Part shown: in pieces, positions 12,320 through 21,200 of the stretch | How positions within the stretch are numbered: the stretch's first letter is position 1 | Layout of the letters: every line of letters begins with the position of its first letter | DNA from: Helicoverpa zea | Lineage: Eukaryota > Arthropoda > Insecta > Lepidoptera > Noctuidae | Reading direction: 5' to 3' | DNA: 64,000 nt | Assembly (NCBI RefSeq): GCF_022581195.2 | Contig: NC_061452.1 | Location: forward strand, 8,315,501-8,379,500 | The notes under the pieces: model-generated | What the model saw: only the letters and a program-made list of their open reading frames with translations | What the model was told of the DNA's origin: nothing | Database searches by the model: none | Made by a program: the position numbers and the translations under genes

Positions 12320-12416
12320 TATAGTTATCGGCACGAATTTTGAGCTCTGACCTACATCTGCGCAGAAGTATTTATTGGGTCCCTTTTGTGGTATGAAGTG
12401 AGGCGCGGGGACGGGA
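12320..12416 (-). mobile_element. Truncated copy of the TATAGTTATC MITE
   Basis: About 97 bp match the reverse complement of the right half of the MITE at 16545-16763. The match runs from TATAGTTATCGGCACGAAT to the GTATGAAGTGAGGCGCGGG segment. Only one terminal repeat remains. Confidence 0.75.
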
Positions 12417-12479
12417 ATATCTCTTTCCAATTCTCCGTAAACCGAATCATATTCGAGTTTCAGCAGTAGTTACCTATAA

Positions 12480-12799
12480 GGGTCCGTTCAGATAGACCGG
12501 GTCGGAGAGCAGAGCAAATTCTTAACACGTTGAAAATTGAGTACTCAGTATTTGAAGTATATATATATTATTTTATATAGTATTATTTTTACATGCGCAC
12601 TACTTTTGTCATTGACAATGCTCGAATGCGCTCGGTGTGAAATAATAAGCGGAGCCGACCGGCTCCGATCGTGTATTTTTCCTTGATGTTTGCCTCCGTT
12701 TGCATGCTCTTTAATGCTCGCGCAGCCGATCTGCTCCGGTCTGTGTGAAAAGAAATATGCGCACCGATGCTCTCCGACCCGGTCTATCTGAACGGACCC
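12480..12799. mobile_element. MITE with 32-bp terminal inverted repeats and TAA duplication
   Basis: GGGTCCGTTCAGATAGACCG (continuing GGTCGGAGAGCA) at the left end is a perfect inverted match to the right end. The 3-bp duplication TAA flanks it (12477-12479 and 12800-12802). The 3-bp TWA duplication and GGG start point to the PIF/Harbinger superfamily. It is non-coding, so non-autonomous. Confidence 0.85.
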
Positions 12800-12802
12800 T
12801 AA

Positions 12803-14095
12803 AGGGAACTGGACTGTAAGCTACAAAAGGAAATAATTTAACATAAAGTGCGTACGGGAAATCCATCCAAGTTCCATATAATTTGGCTACATCCGAATAC
12901 GCACGTTGGCTTACGTCAAAATGATTTCCCAATTTTGTTAATAAAAAACATGTTAAAAAAGTCCCGCTTAGTGCGAGGCTGACTCAATAAATATGAAAGT
13001 ATAAAATCAATAAGTTTTGTTTCTAATATCTCTTCTAATCCCCATTTAGATCATGATGATGCGGAAATACCCTGTATTTTAATCTTAGGTCATTCTTTTC
13101 TGAGCTTAACCACATCCGCGAAACGTAAGGTTAATCTTAAAGGAATGCGCTTGTACATTCTTCGTATAGTTGATATAATTTTCCTTTTTTGTTTTACTAG
13201 GAAATTCGGATTTGATTTTTACAGACTTAAATCTATTATGACATTATTTTGATACACATGTTGACGGCCCTCTATTAATGTTGAGGCGCGACGCCACGGT
13301 CTCATAACTTTGCATGCTCAATGGCTTTGTTGTCACCTCTTTGTTCACCTGTCAAGGACGTTCTTGTTTATTGTACAAGCTATAACATAATGTGCATTTA
13401 ATAAAATGCATAAAATCTAAAACAACATACCTAAAAAAATTAGTAAAATGTTGTAACTTGGAATTTACCCACAATAGTCTACATTCATACATTACATTCT
13501 GTACGCACCTAGTCCAAAATTTTAATTTAATATGTAATTCTGTAAATTAATGATAAGGAAAGGTACATAAGATAAAAATCGATAGTAGGTTTACATGACA
13601 TGCATGTGCATTGTACCTACATGAATTACAAAATGATTTTACATTTTGCATTATATTTCGTTTCACAACAGAATATAACAAAACATTAATCTTATACCTA
13701 CGGCCTACCAGGCATTATAAAATGTAAAATAACGAGTAAAGCCAGCGCTCACGTGTTGTTATTATCTATTGTAAGGGTTCTATACTAGCTATTACGGTTC
13801 AAGAGCGATGAGATTACAACAATTTACTCTTTTAAATGATGACGAAAATTACGACATTTGCGCACCAACAAAAGATTAGTAATCCACATTTCGTTGATTA
13901 CAACAATTTGTCGCTATATGATCAAGCGCATTACACCATGAAGGCTGCAATTGTTAGGGAAATACCATCAATCGTTACTTTAAGGACGTATTTAATGTTT
14001 AGCTCATCATCACCTTCAACCATATCAATCAGTGATCGTCCGCGGCGGACGCCGCTCAGTCAGACAGATTATCACGTTTTATTATAACATTCCCA
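12803..14095 (+). promoter_or_regulatory. Upstream region of the serine protease homologue
   Basis: There is no exon here. The distal part is plain AT-rich DNA. Near the start codon there is an arthropod-type initiator TCAGT (14056-14060), about 36 bases before the ATG. A GATA-type site (TTATC at 14069-14073) and a one-mismatch NF-kappaB-like site GGGAAATACC (13957-13966) are also present. Such sites are common near immune genes but also occur by chance. Confidence 0.3.
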
Positions 14096-14824
14096 ATGTG
14101 TCTGTGGATTTTGACAGCATGTTTAGGGTTGCTCCCTGCCAACCCATCACCCATCGTAGTAGTGCCCGGTGTGCCTGCACCAATCATCGTTCCTACGGCG
14201 GCTCCTACAGCAGCAACCACGGCAGCCGCAACTACAGCGGCAACCACAGCAGCAGCAACCACAGCGGCCACAACGGCTACGACGACTCGGCCCCCCACGC
14301 CGGCTCCTACCACGGCAGCTACGACAGCCACTACTGCAGCTCCTACCACCGCGGCTCCCACTGCCGCGCCTACAACGGCGTCTACGGCAGCGCCTACCAC
14401 TGCTACGACAGCCGCTACAACGACCACGACTTTAGGTGGAACGGATTTATCTCTTATAATTTGTATCGATCCAGATATAGTATGTATATTTAATCCTGAT
14501 GAAACCATCGCAGGCCCGCTCCCGATTGATCCTCGACTCGGCACCACTTCGGCCCCTTCGGCAGCCCTAAATGTACCTCCAATAAGCGGGTATAGTGCAC
14601 AATTACCAACGTATGATAGCGCTGTGAAATTTCCAAGGCAGCGCAGAAGCCTGGACGATGAGCACGCAGTAAACATGAAAGATTTTTTATGTAGTGTTGG
14701 ATCAGGTAGAAAGCACAATATTGTGAAAAGACAAAGTAATTGTGCATGTGTGCCTACTGGAACTTGCGTTCGAGTTGTTAACAATAATGGAGCTGGGATG
14801 ATAGACATCAGGATTGTTACTCCG
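14096..14824 (+). CDS. SPH exon 1: signal peptide, Thr/Ala/Pro stretch, start of clip domain
   Basis: Residues 1-243. The donor is GTAAGT after codon CCG, phase 0. The repeat part is built of ACN/GCN/CCN codons, which leaves several other frames open (ORFs of 88, 153 and 324 codons); those are shadows. The 5' UTR may lie in this exon or in an unseen upstream exon. Confidence 0.85.
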
Positions 14825-17031
14825 GTAAGTGGAAGGAGAAATACGATTAACGTTTGCGAATAATTGATTTTTGAGACATCGGATGATATGTGGTTGAAAC
14901 TGTGTAGGTAGCAACTCAGTGTCCATCTGGTCAAGAGTATTGCTGTAGCGGCACTACCAGCGGCACGTTGATTAATTGTGGTACTCTGCAAACTGTCCCT
15001 ACTACTGCCATCACTCCAGCGGCCGGACAAGCCAACTTTGGAGAATTTCCTTGGCAGGTATGAACTACTTATTCGAATCTCGAACCCACAGGGTTGTTTA
15101 CGATATTTTTTTTTTTGTTTGAACGATTTCTTTTATTATTTACTACTATTAAGTCAGTTTGAGAATAAGGAAGCTTATTTTTTTATTACAGGCATTAATA
15201 CTGACGAAACAGAACGATTACATTGCTGGAGGTGTTCTGGTGGACCAATTAAATGTTCTGACGGTTACACATAGATTATTGCCATATGTGTGAGTATTGT
15301 CTATATTTCTTTTCTTTCTATATTGTCACGGTTATGTGGTCATTATTCGTAATACATTTCTTTGTAAAGTAATTGCTATATGAAGAGGAGTGACGACGTA
15401 ACGTATAAATATCGGTGTTATTTATTTTTATGCATATATTCTCGATTATAAAGTTTTTATTTCTACCACCAACCAAGAGTATACCTGTTAAATCCATAGT
15501 CATCGATAATTTCTCTTATCGCCAATATTAGCATATGTTGGATGTACCTATAGGTTGCGTCTACCAAATCTAAAGTATAAAATCTATACTAATATTATAA
15601 AGCTGAAGAGTTTGTTTGTTTGTTTGCTTGTACGCGCTAATCTCAGGAACTACTGGTCCGATTTGAAAATTTCTTTCAGTGTTAGATAGCCCTTTTATCG
15701 AGGAAGGCTATAGGCTTCTTTTTATCCCGGTACGGGAAGTAGTTTCCACGGGATGCGGGTGAAACCGCTGGCAGAAGCTAGTATTTTATAACGTTCACGT
15801 CAATTAAAATACGAAGACAGTGTTTCAGGAACGGCGCCAAACGTCAAAGTACGTCTCGGCGAGTGGGATGCTGCCGGTACCTATGAGCCAGTAGCTTTCC
15901 AAGAGTACACAGTGACCAAAGTGTTCAGTCATCCGTCTTACAACGCCAACACCTTGCAGTATGACATCATGGTGCTCAGGCTGTCAGCAACTGTGCCAAT
16001 CACGCCAAATGCTGGTGCCGCTGTGACGATCAACAGGGCGTGTCTGCCTCCGTCCTCGACTACAACTTACACAGGACAAAGGTTGGTCTAGCATCCCGTT
16101 TTAGGGAATAGCCGTGCATATTGACTTATATGGTCATTATATGCTGAGATGCAGAATTGTTTTTTCCTCTAATGATGCATTCTTTTCAATTGTCATTTAC
16201 TTTTATAGTTAAAATATTGACTGAATTACCAAGAATTTGATCTTTTAACTTTTACCTTTGCCATAAATTAACTTTGCAATTTTACGTCGTTGGTTTTTTT
16301 TTGTGTTTTCAGGTGTTGGGTGTCAGGATGGGGTAAAAACATGTTCGGTTTACAAGGCCAGTACCAACAGATATTGAAAAAGGTAGACGTACCGATAGTG
16401 GCACCTGCCACATGCCAGAGTCAGTTGCAAACAGCCCGTCTGGGTGCCTCCTACGTTTTGGACACCACATCCTTCATCTGCGCAGGAGGGGAAGCTAACA
16501 AGGATTCATGTACAGTACGTTCATTTTTTAAACCTAAACTTTTATATAGTTATCGGCACGAATCTTGAGCTCTGACCTACATCTGCGCAGAAGTTATTTA
16601 TTAGCAAAGAACCAATCCCGAGTGACGGCTATGACGCGATGCACTGCGGGCCAATCACCGCTTTAGCCCGCTCCCGCGCCTCACTTCATACCACAAAAGG
16701 GACCCAATAAATTACTTCTGCGCAGATGTAGGTCAGAGCTCAAGATTCGTGTGGATAACTATACATCAAAACAAAAGCAAAGCAGGTATTTGCAAAATCT
16801 AGCCATGGTAGTTTCTACGGTCGTGACAGTCTGATAAGGATAGCTTGATAAGAATAGTGATATTTGCAGGGTGACGGTGGCTCGGGACTGGTGTGCCAGG
16901 TGAATGGCCAGTGGGTCGTGGTGGGGCTGGTGTCTTGGGGGCTCGGCTGCGCTAACGCCAACGTGCCGGCTGCCTACGTCAACATCGCTGGCTTACTGCC
17001 CTGGATTCAACAGCAAATTGCCACCGCTTAG
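14096..17031 (+). CDS. Clip-domain serine protease homologue (non-catalytic), PPAF-2/SPH type, complete
   Basis: Six exons join without a break: 14096-14824, 14908-15057, 15192-15289, 15821-16081, 16313-16514 and 16870-17031 (1602 nt, 533 residues). Order: signal peptide (about 1-18); Thr/Ala/Pro low-complexity stretch (about 34-112); furin-like RQRR (181-184); clip domain with six Cys (216, 218, 224, 248, 255, 256); the FGEFPW start typical of CLIPA homologues; and a chymotrypsin-fold domain. His320 (VTHRL, lacking the usual Cys after His) and Asp374 (YDIMVL) are kept. The catalytic Ser is Gly483 (GDGGSGL), so no protease activity is expected. Known relatives (Manduca SPH1/2, Holotrichia PPAF-II) are secreted cofactors for prophenoloxidase activation; that role is inferred. 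The mucin-like insert is unusual in length. The start is chosen because it gives the only signal peptide. Confidence 0.9.
14908..15057 (+). CDS. SPH exon 2: clip domain end and FGEFPW motif
   Basis: Residues 244-293, beginning VATQCPSGQEYCCSG. It is bounded by TAG and GTATGA. The intron before it is only 83 bp. Both junctions are phase 0. Confidence 0.85.
15192..15289 (+). CDS. SPH exon 3: His region
   Basis: Residues 294-326 including VLTVTHRLLPY. The donor is GTGAGT, phase 2. The usual AAHC is changed to VTHR, so the disulphide next to the active-site His is lost, as in many protease homologues. Confidence 0.85.
15583..15781 (+). mobile_element. Helitron-like insertion in SPH intron 3
   Basis: It starts TCTATACTAATATTATAAAG and ends GCAGAAGCTAG followed by T, between A and T. 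Inside are GCGCTAATCTCAGGAACTAC and TAGGCTTCTTTTTATCCCGG, phrases of a very common lepidopteran Helitron family. It is 199 bp, internally deleted and non-coding. Confidence 0.7.
15821..16081 (+). CDS. SPH exon 4: Asp region
   Basis: It begins at the acceptor GAAGACAG. A second AG eight bases downstream (at 15827-15828) would break the frame from exon 3, whereas 15821 restores it (GT+T, then VSGTAP). It contains KVRLGEWDA and YDIMVL (Asp374). It ends TACACAGGACAAAG before GTTGGT. Confidence 0.85.
16313..16514 (+). CDS. SPH exon 5
   Basis: It encodes RCWVSGWGKNMFG through FICAGGEANKDSCT. The acceptor is TTTTCAG and the donor GTACGT, phase 0 at the 3' end. It contains the conserved CWVSGWG strand. 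Confidence 0.9.
16545..16763. mobile_element. MITE with about 59-bp terminal inverted repeats in SPH intron 5
   Basis: The left end TATAGTTATCGGCACGAATC (continuing TTGAGCTCTGACCTACATCTG) is repeated inverted at the right end with few mismatches. It is 219 bp with no ORF. Flanking TATA sequences fit a TA-type target site, but the palindromic ends make the exact boundary ambiguous. A truncated relative lies at 12320-12416. Confidence 0.85.
16870..17031 (+). CDS. SPH exon 6: pseudo-active-site and stop
   Basis: It encodes GDGGSGLVCQVNGQWVVVG to the end at PWIQQQIATA and TAG. The position of the catalytic Ser in GDSGGP is Gly here, and the following GGP is GSG. Confidence 0.9.
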   Translation, partial: GDGGSGLVCQVNGQWVVVGLVSWGLGCANANVPAAYVNIAGLLPWIQQQIATA

Positions 17032-17113
17032 AGTAATTTATGTCAAATAATAATCCCTATAAGCTATACTATGTTATGTTAATTTTATAATTTGACATCG
17101 ACTTCTTTTGTAC

Positions 17114-17119
17114 AATAAA
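17114..17119 (+). terminator. Polyadenylation signal of the SPH gene
   Basis: AATAAA lies 83 bases after the stop codon at 17029-17031. A second AATAAA at about 17159 could be a weaker alternative. Confidence 0.6.
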
Positions 17120-17442
17120 TGAGATGTTTCTGTATATTGGGTTCCTAAAAGGAAGGGCAATAAAAGCAAACTGGTATTGAAGCTTAACACAATATATTAA
17201 GTTAACAGTTTATACAAATAGCCATGTAAACATTATAAAACATACTCCTAGCCAACATAAACGATAGGTACCTACGGACTACTTACAGGAGTTACAGCGT
17301 TCTGAACGCAAAACTTTAACGACTAACATTTAACGAAATTAAACACTTCAAAATAGCTCGTACGGACGTAATCTAGTATTGCAGCGGGATCCATGCCCGC
17401 GTCAGGGACGACACATTCACTGCGAATCGAGGCAGCTCCGAG
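17120..17442. other. Gap between two convergent genes
   Basis: It holds the 3' ends of both the SPH (+) and Oaz (-) transcripts. No canonical minus-strand AATAAA (TTTATT on plus) is seen within this gap, so the Oaz signal is a variant or lies within the SPH gene. If it lies there, the transcripts overlap tail to tail. Confidence 0.4.
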
Positions 17443-18258
17443 TTACTCCTCATCGGGTTTCTCTTGCTTCACTACGGGTGAGGGCGACGGTGGTGCGGGG
17501 GGTGCGGGCGGCGGAGGCGCGGGGGGAGGTGATGACACCTCAATATACTCGTCCGTGCCTCGCTCCTCTTTTATCTCCGGCTCTCGTTTGACCTCAGCTT
17601 GCGGCGGAGTCGCTCGAGGCTCCGGTGGTGCCAAAGCTGCCCACGCAGTAGCAGCGCCTCGGGCATACGCTTCATAAAACGCTCGCTGAGCTATTTCAGC
17701 CTCTTCAAGATGCACGAACGCATGATTATCTAGCTCTGCTCGGAAGAAGAACTTGAGTCCACAGCGAGCACAGTCGTAAGGTCGCGGTGCGGAGGAATGC
17801 TCGGGCAAATGGCGCTGCAGTCCTGCCGCGCTTGTAAACACGGCCGAACATAGGTAGCAGGTGAAGGCGCCGATGCCAGCAAAGGTGTGTTCAATTAGAT
17901 GCGCTTGTAGTCGTGTTGGGGAGCCGAGTGCTCTTCGGCACAGACGGCAGTCATGATCCGCGGGTGGTGGGGGGCGAGGGGCGGCGTGACGCGCATAGCA
18001 AGCCGAGCATGCGCGTGCTCCTTCGCCTGCCTCGCCCTCCGGTAGCGCTCGAAGACATATCGCACACCTCTGTTCATCCTCTCCTGGCCTAAGGTGGAAC
18101 CTCGCATGCAGTCGTGCCTCGGCCTCTGATGCTAGCGTCTGTCGGCAAACCACACAGGGTGCCGGCAGTGCTGGGTGGTGCCGCGCCATGTGACTCAGGA
18201 ACGATTCTTCCGATAGCAGCCGGGCACGACAACGAGAACATGTGTCGCCAGATACCAC
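17443..18258 (-). CDS. Oaz: Oaz last coding exon
   Basis: It encodes 271 residues from VVSGDTCSRCRARL to KQEKPDEE and stop. It holds about six fingers, including the family's odd finger with a wide Cys pair (CAICLRAL...CSACYARH) and the final KFFFRAELDNH finger. These are followed by an acidic/Pro-rich tail with SUMO-type sites VKRE, IKEE and VKQE. The acceptor is TTTACAG, phase 0. Confidence 0.93.
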   Translation of the reverse strand: MVSGDTCSRCRARLLSEESFLSHMARHHPALPAPCVVCRQTLASEAEARLHARFHLRPGEDEQRCAICLRALPEGEAGEGARACSACYARHAAPRPPPPADHDCRLCRRALGSPTRLQAHLIEHTFAGIGAFTCYLCSAVFTSAAGLQRHLPEHSSAPRPYDCARCGLKFFFRAELDNHAFVHLEEAEIAQRAFYEAYARGAATAWAALAPPEPRATPPQAEVKREPEIKEERGTDEYIEVSSPPPAPPPPAPPAPPSPSPVVKQEKPDEE

Positions 18259-21200
18259 CTGTAAATTATTGGATTGAAATTAATTCACTGGTAAACACAC
18301 TGGTTCACAAAAAGAAGTTGAATCAACTAACATATAGATAAAACTATGTTTTTCGCATTTAACTTTGAAAATGTATATAATGCTATACAATAATATATAG
18401 TACAATAATATAATGCCTACTAGTGTATGCCTTTTTATTACCTTGCAATGCGTAAGTTTATGCTCAGCGAGCACCGCAGCAGAAGGCAGCACTTCGTCGC
18501 AGATGAGACACTTGTGCCTGGCGGCGGCGGCGCCGGAGTGCGCGCGCGTGTGCGCCTCGAGCTCGGCGCGGCTGCGCGTGCGCTCGCCGCAGTAGGCGCA
18601 CTGCAGCGCCACGGCACCGTTCTTGCGGCGCCGCTCCTCACTTGCTGCCACCACCGCTGTAGTCACACCGCTGTTGTCCGTCCCAGGAGTGCAAGGTGAT
18701 CGAGCGTCATCACCCGCCTCGCCGTCGTTATTGCTTTCCATTCTTTTTGTCCTAGTCATTTCTCCATTTAGGACCTGATAACAAGAACATTTAAGATTAA
18801 ATAAGAAAGCTACTTAAATCTAGAAAAATAGCTAACCATGAAAAAAATATAGCTGACCTGCTGCTGCATTGCATGATGTGCCTGCATGTGTCTTTCAAGC
18901 AGATATTGTACGGCAAAAGCGTCGTTACAGGCGGGCACAGGGCAGCGATAAGCCCGATGCGGTCTTGGCGTTCTGGACGCCACACCACTGCCGAGCAAGG
19001 CGCCGCACGCGCAGCGCGGAGCCGCGGCGGCGTGGCGAGTGCGCACGTGCGCCGCGCCCTCTGCCTCTGAGCGCAGTGCACCTGCGCCCGCGCCGCAAGA
19101 CCGGCAAACCCAAACTTTGTTTTCCCCACTATGTGCCACGGCAAAGTGTACCTGGAAGTAGGTTATTGCTTAGTAAAAGATTATAAGAAAATAAAATCAA
19201 GAATATTCCAATAACTCTAAACGAATTATAGTTTACCTGAATCGCAACTTTCGAATCGAAAATCTCCTTGCAAAGAGCGCATCTGTAGAGGTGGTGCGCG
19301 TGCAGTTCGAGGAGATGTTTCTGTAGATCATCAGGCGCAGAAAAACTCCGAGCACAACTATGACAAGTGTACTCGCACGAGACTGCCAGATAATGTGCTG
19401 TGAGGTGGCGCTCAGAAGCTGCGGCGTCTGCGAAGGTAGCTCCACAGTGAACGCAAGGAGCTGGGCTGGACCGACCTAGTTCACCCCCTTCTTCAAGGTG
19501 ACCTTTCAAATGAGCACGAAATGCTTCAAAATCTGGTAAAGCAGCATCACATTGATTGCAAAGAAGTGTACTAGGCGATAGAGTTGTTTGTGGTGTGCCA
19601 GATCCAGAGCGAGGACGTTTGACAGGAGGCACTTCGTCGGGTGCTCGTCGACTGAGGTCCGTGGGAGCTGGCTGATCAATTTGTACCGGTCGTTCTCCGT
19701 TCAGTAGAGCCGAGTGAGCTGCGCGGACGTGTAATTGTAGTTGTTCCATACTGGTGAAAGTATCGCGAGTGCAGTAGATGCAAGCGAGAAGTGTGGGCGG
19801 CGGTTGCGAAGCAACGCGTCGTGGGGGAGTCATTGCTGCAGTGTCAACACCGTGCGCGCTCGCCATGTGTGCCTAGTAGAACAAAGCACGTATTATTTAA
19901 ACTGTATGCTAATGAGTATGTAAATTAGTCAAAGGGAATTTGATAGGTATATTAGGTACCTGCAGCAGGTCAGGTCGTCGGAACGCGTCCCCGCAGCGCA
20001 GACAGCGCAGGGCTCTGCGTCGGTCGGGCTCGCGGCCCTCCCTGTCCCGTTTATGACCCTGCATGTGTGACGTCAGAGCAGCCGCCGTGTTGTAGCCGCG
20101 GTTGCAGACTGTACACTGGAACGGCTTCTGATTGTCGTGCGTCTTCATGTGGATTTTTAAATGGTCGCTGAAAAAATGGAAGAAATACATTTTTTTTAAT
20201 TATACATTTCATTTGAGATCTCTGAACTCAGCTGCTACTTACTGAATATAAATAATCTGAAGGAACTCGAAAAGGCGCTAAAGTAGGCAAAACTCCGTCA
20301 CAAAAAAAGGGTTTCTAAGGCTGGATATTTAAATATTTATTTTTCAATTGTTATTTGTTAATTTTATTATTGTTATTATGCATGTCTCTGCCATGCACTC
20401 GGGACTACAGAGTCCCGGACTTTGTCATTAATAATCCACACAAAAAGACAACTGTTCCCATTGTTTGAATGATCAAACTAATTCTCATAAATAATAGAGT
20501 TGAAATCCGTACAGCGCACGGCATCATACGGCGATCGTTCGGTAAGATCTGCCCTTTACATCCACAATAATCAAGAGGTTTCAGCGACAACTGCTATTTC
20601 ATGTTGGAAGACTACATCCAGGTGCTTCCAAGGCGGCCGGCATATTAAATACCATTACGCTGCTATCTAGTGGCAAATAGCGGTAACCAACCTACGGCGT
20701 GAACATCGTGCAATCACACGCAGGGCCTCAAGCGAACGTATGTCTTATCCACAGGCTGCTCATGTAGAAGGATTGGCAGTAAGATTTAACCTCCTTACTA
20801 CAAAGAACGAACCTGTGAATCAACACGTTGTCACGTACCGCCAACGCCCAGCGTTCGCTGTCAATATCTACTTAGTGTCCCAGGTATTTAAACGTTTGTA
20901 CCCTGGCTAACGGTAGTCCATTTAAAGTTAATACGGGATTTTGCGGTACCTTCCCACCTGTAGACTCAAAAACGAAGTGTACATTTTTTTTCACATTGTA
21001 CACGAGGCTCAGACTATTGGCATATCGCTCACACACACGTAACGACAGTCGACGACCTCGATGGCGCAATGATCACCATGCCGGACTGCCGAACCCGAGG
21101 TCCCGGGTTCGATTCCCGGTTCGGTTGACATTTGTGTGATGAGCATGCTTGTTGGCCGTGGTCTGGGTATTATCATATGTATTTATAAATATGTATATAT

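Noticed and set aside
14032..14493. 153- and 88-codon ORFs in other plus frames of the Thr/Ala stretch
   Set aside because: They are shadow frames of the repeat; the chosen frame alone continues into a clip domain and a signal peptide.
14056..15030. 324-codon ORF on the minus strand opposite the protease homologue
   Set aside because: It is antisense to a well supported exon, crosses an intron, and is open because ACN/GCN repeats read in reverse contain no stop codons; its Val/Ala runs are an artefact.
17393..19186. Several plus-strand ORFs over the Oaz exons
   Set aside because: GC-rich exons leave opposite frames open; the minus frame contains zinc fingers.
20872..21069. 65-codon minus-strand ORF as an independent gene
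   Set aside because: It is a fragment of the decayed reverse transcriptase.
21061..21125. Possible tRNA gene
   Set aside because: It has a B box but no pairing acceptor stem, and it continues into a SINE body with an ATTT tail inside a LINE relic.
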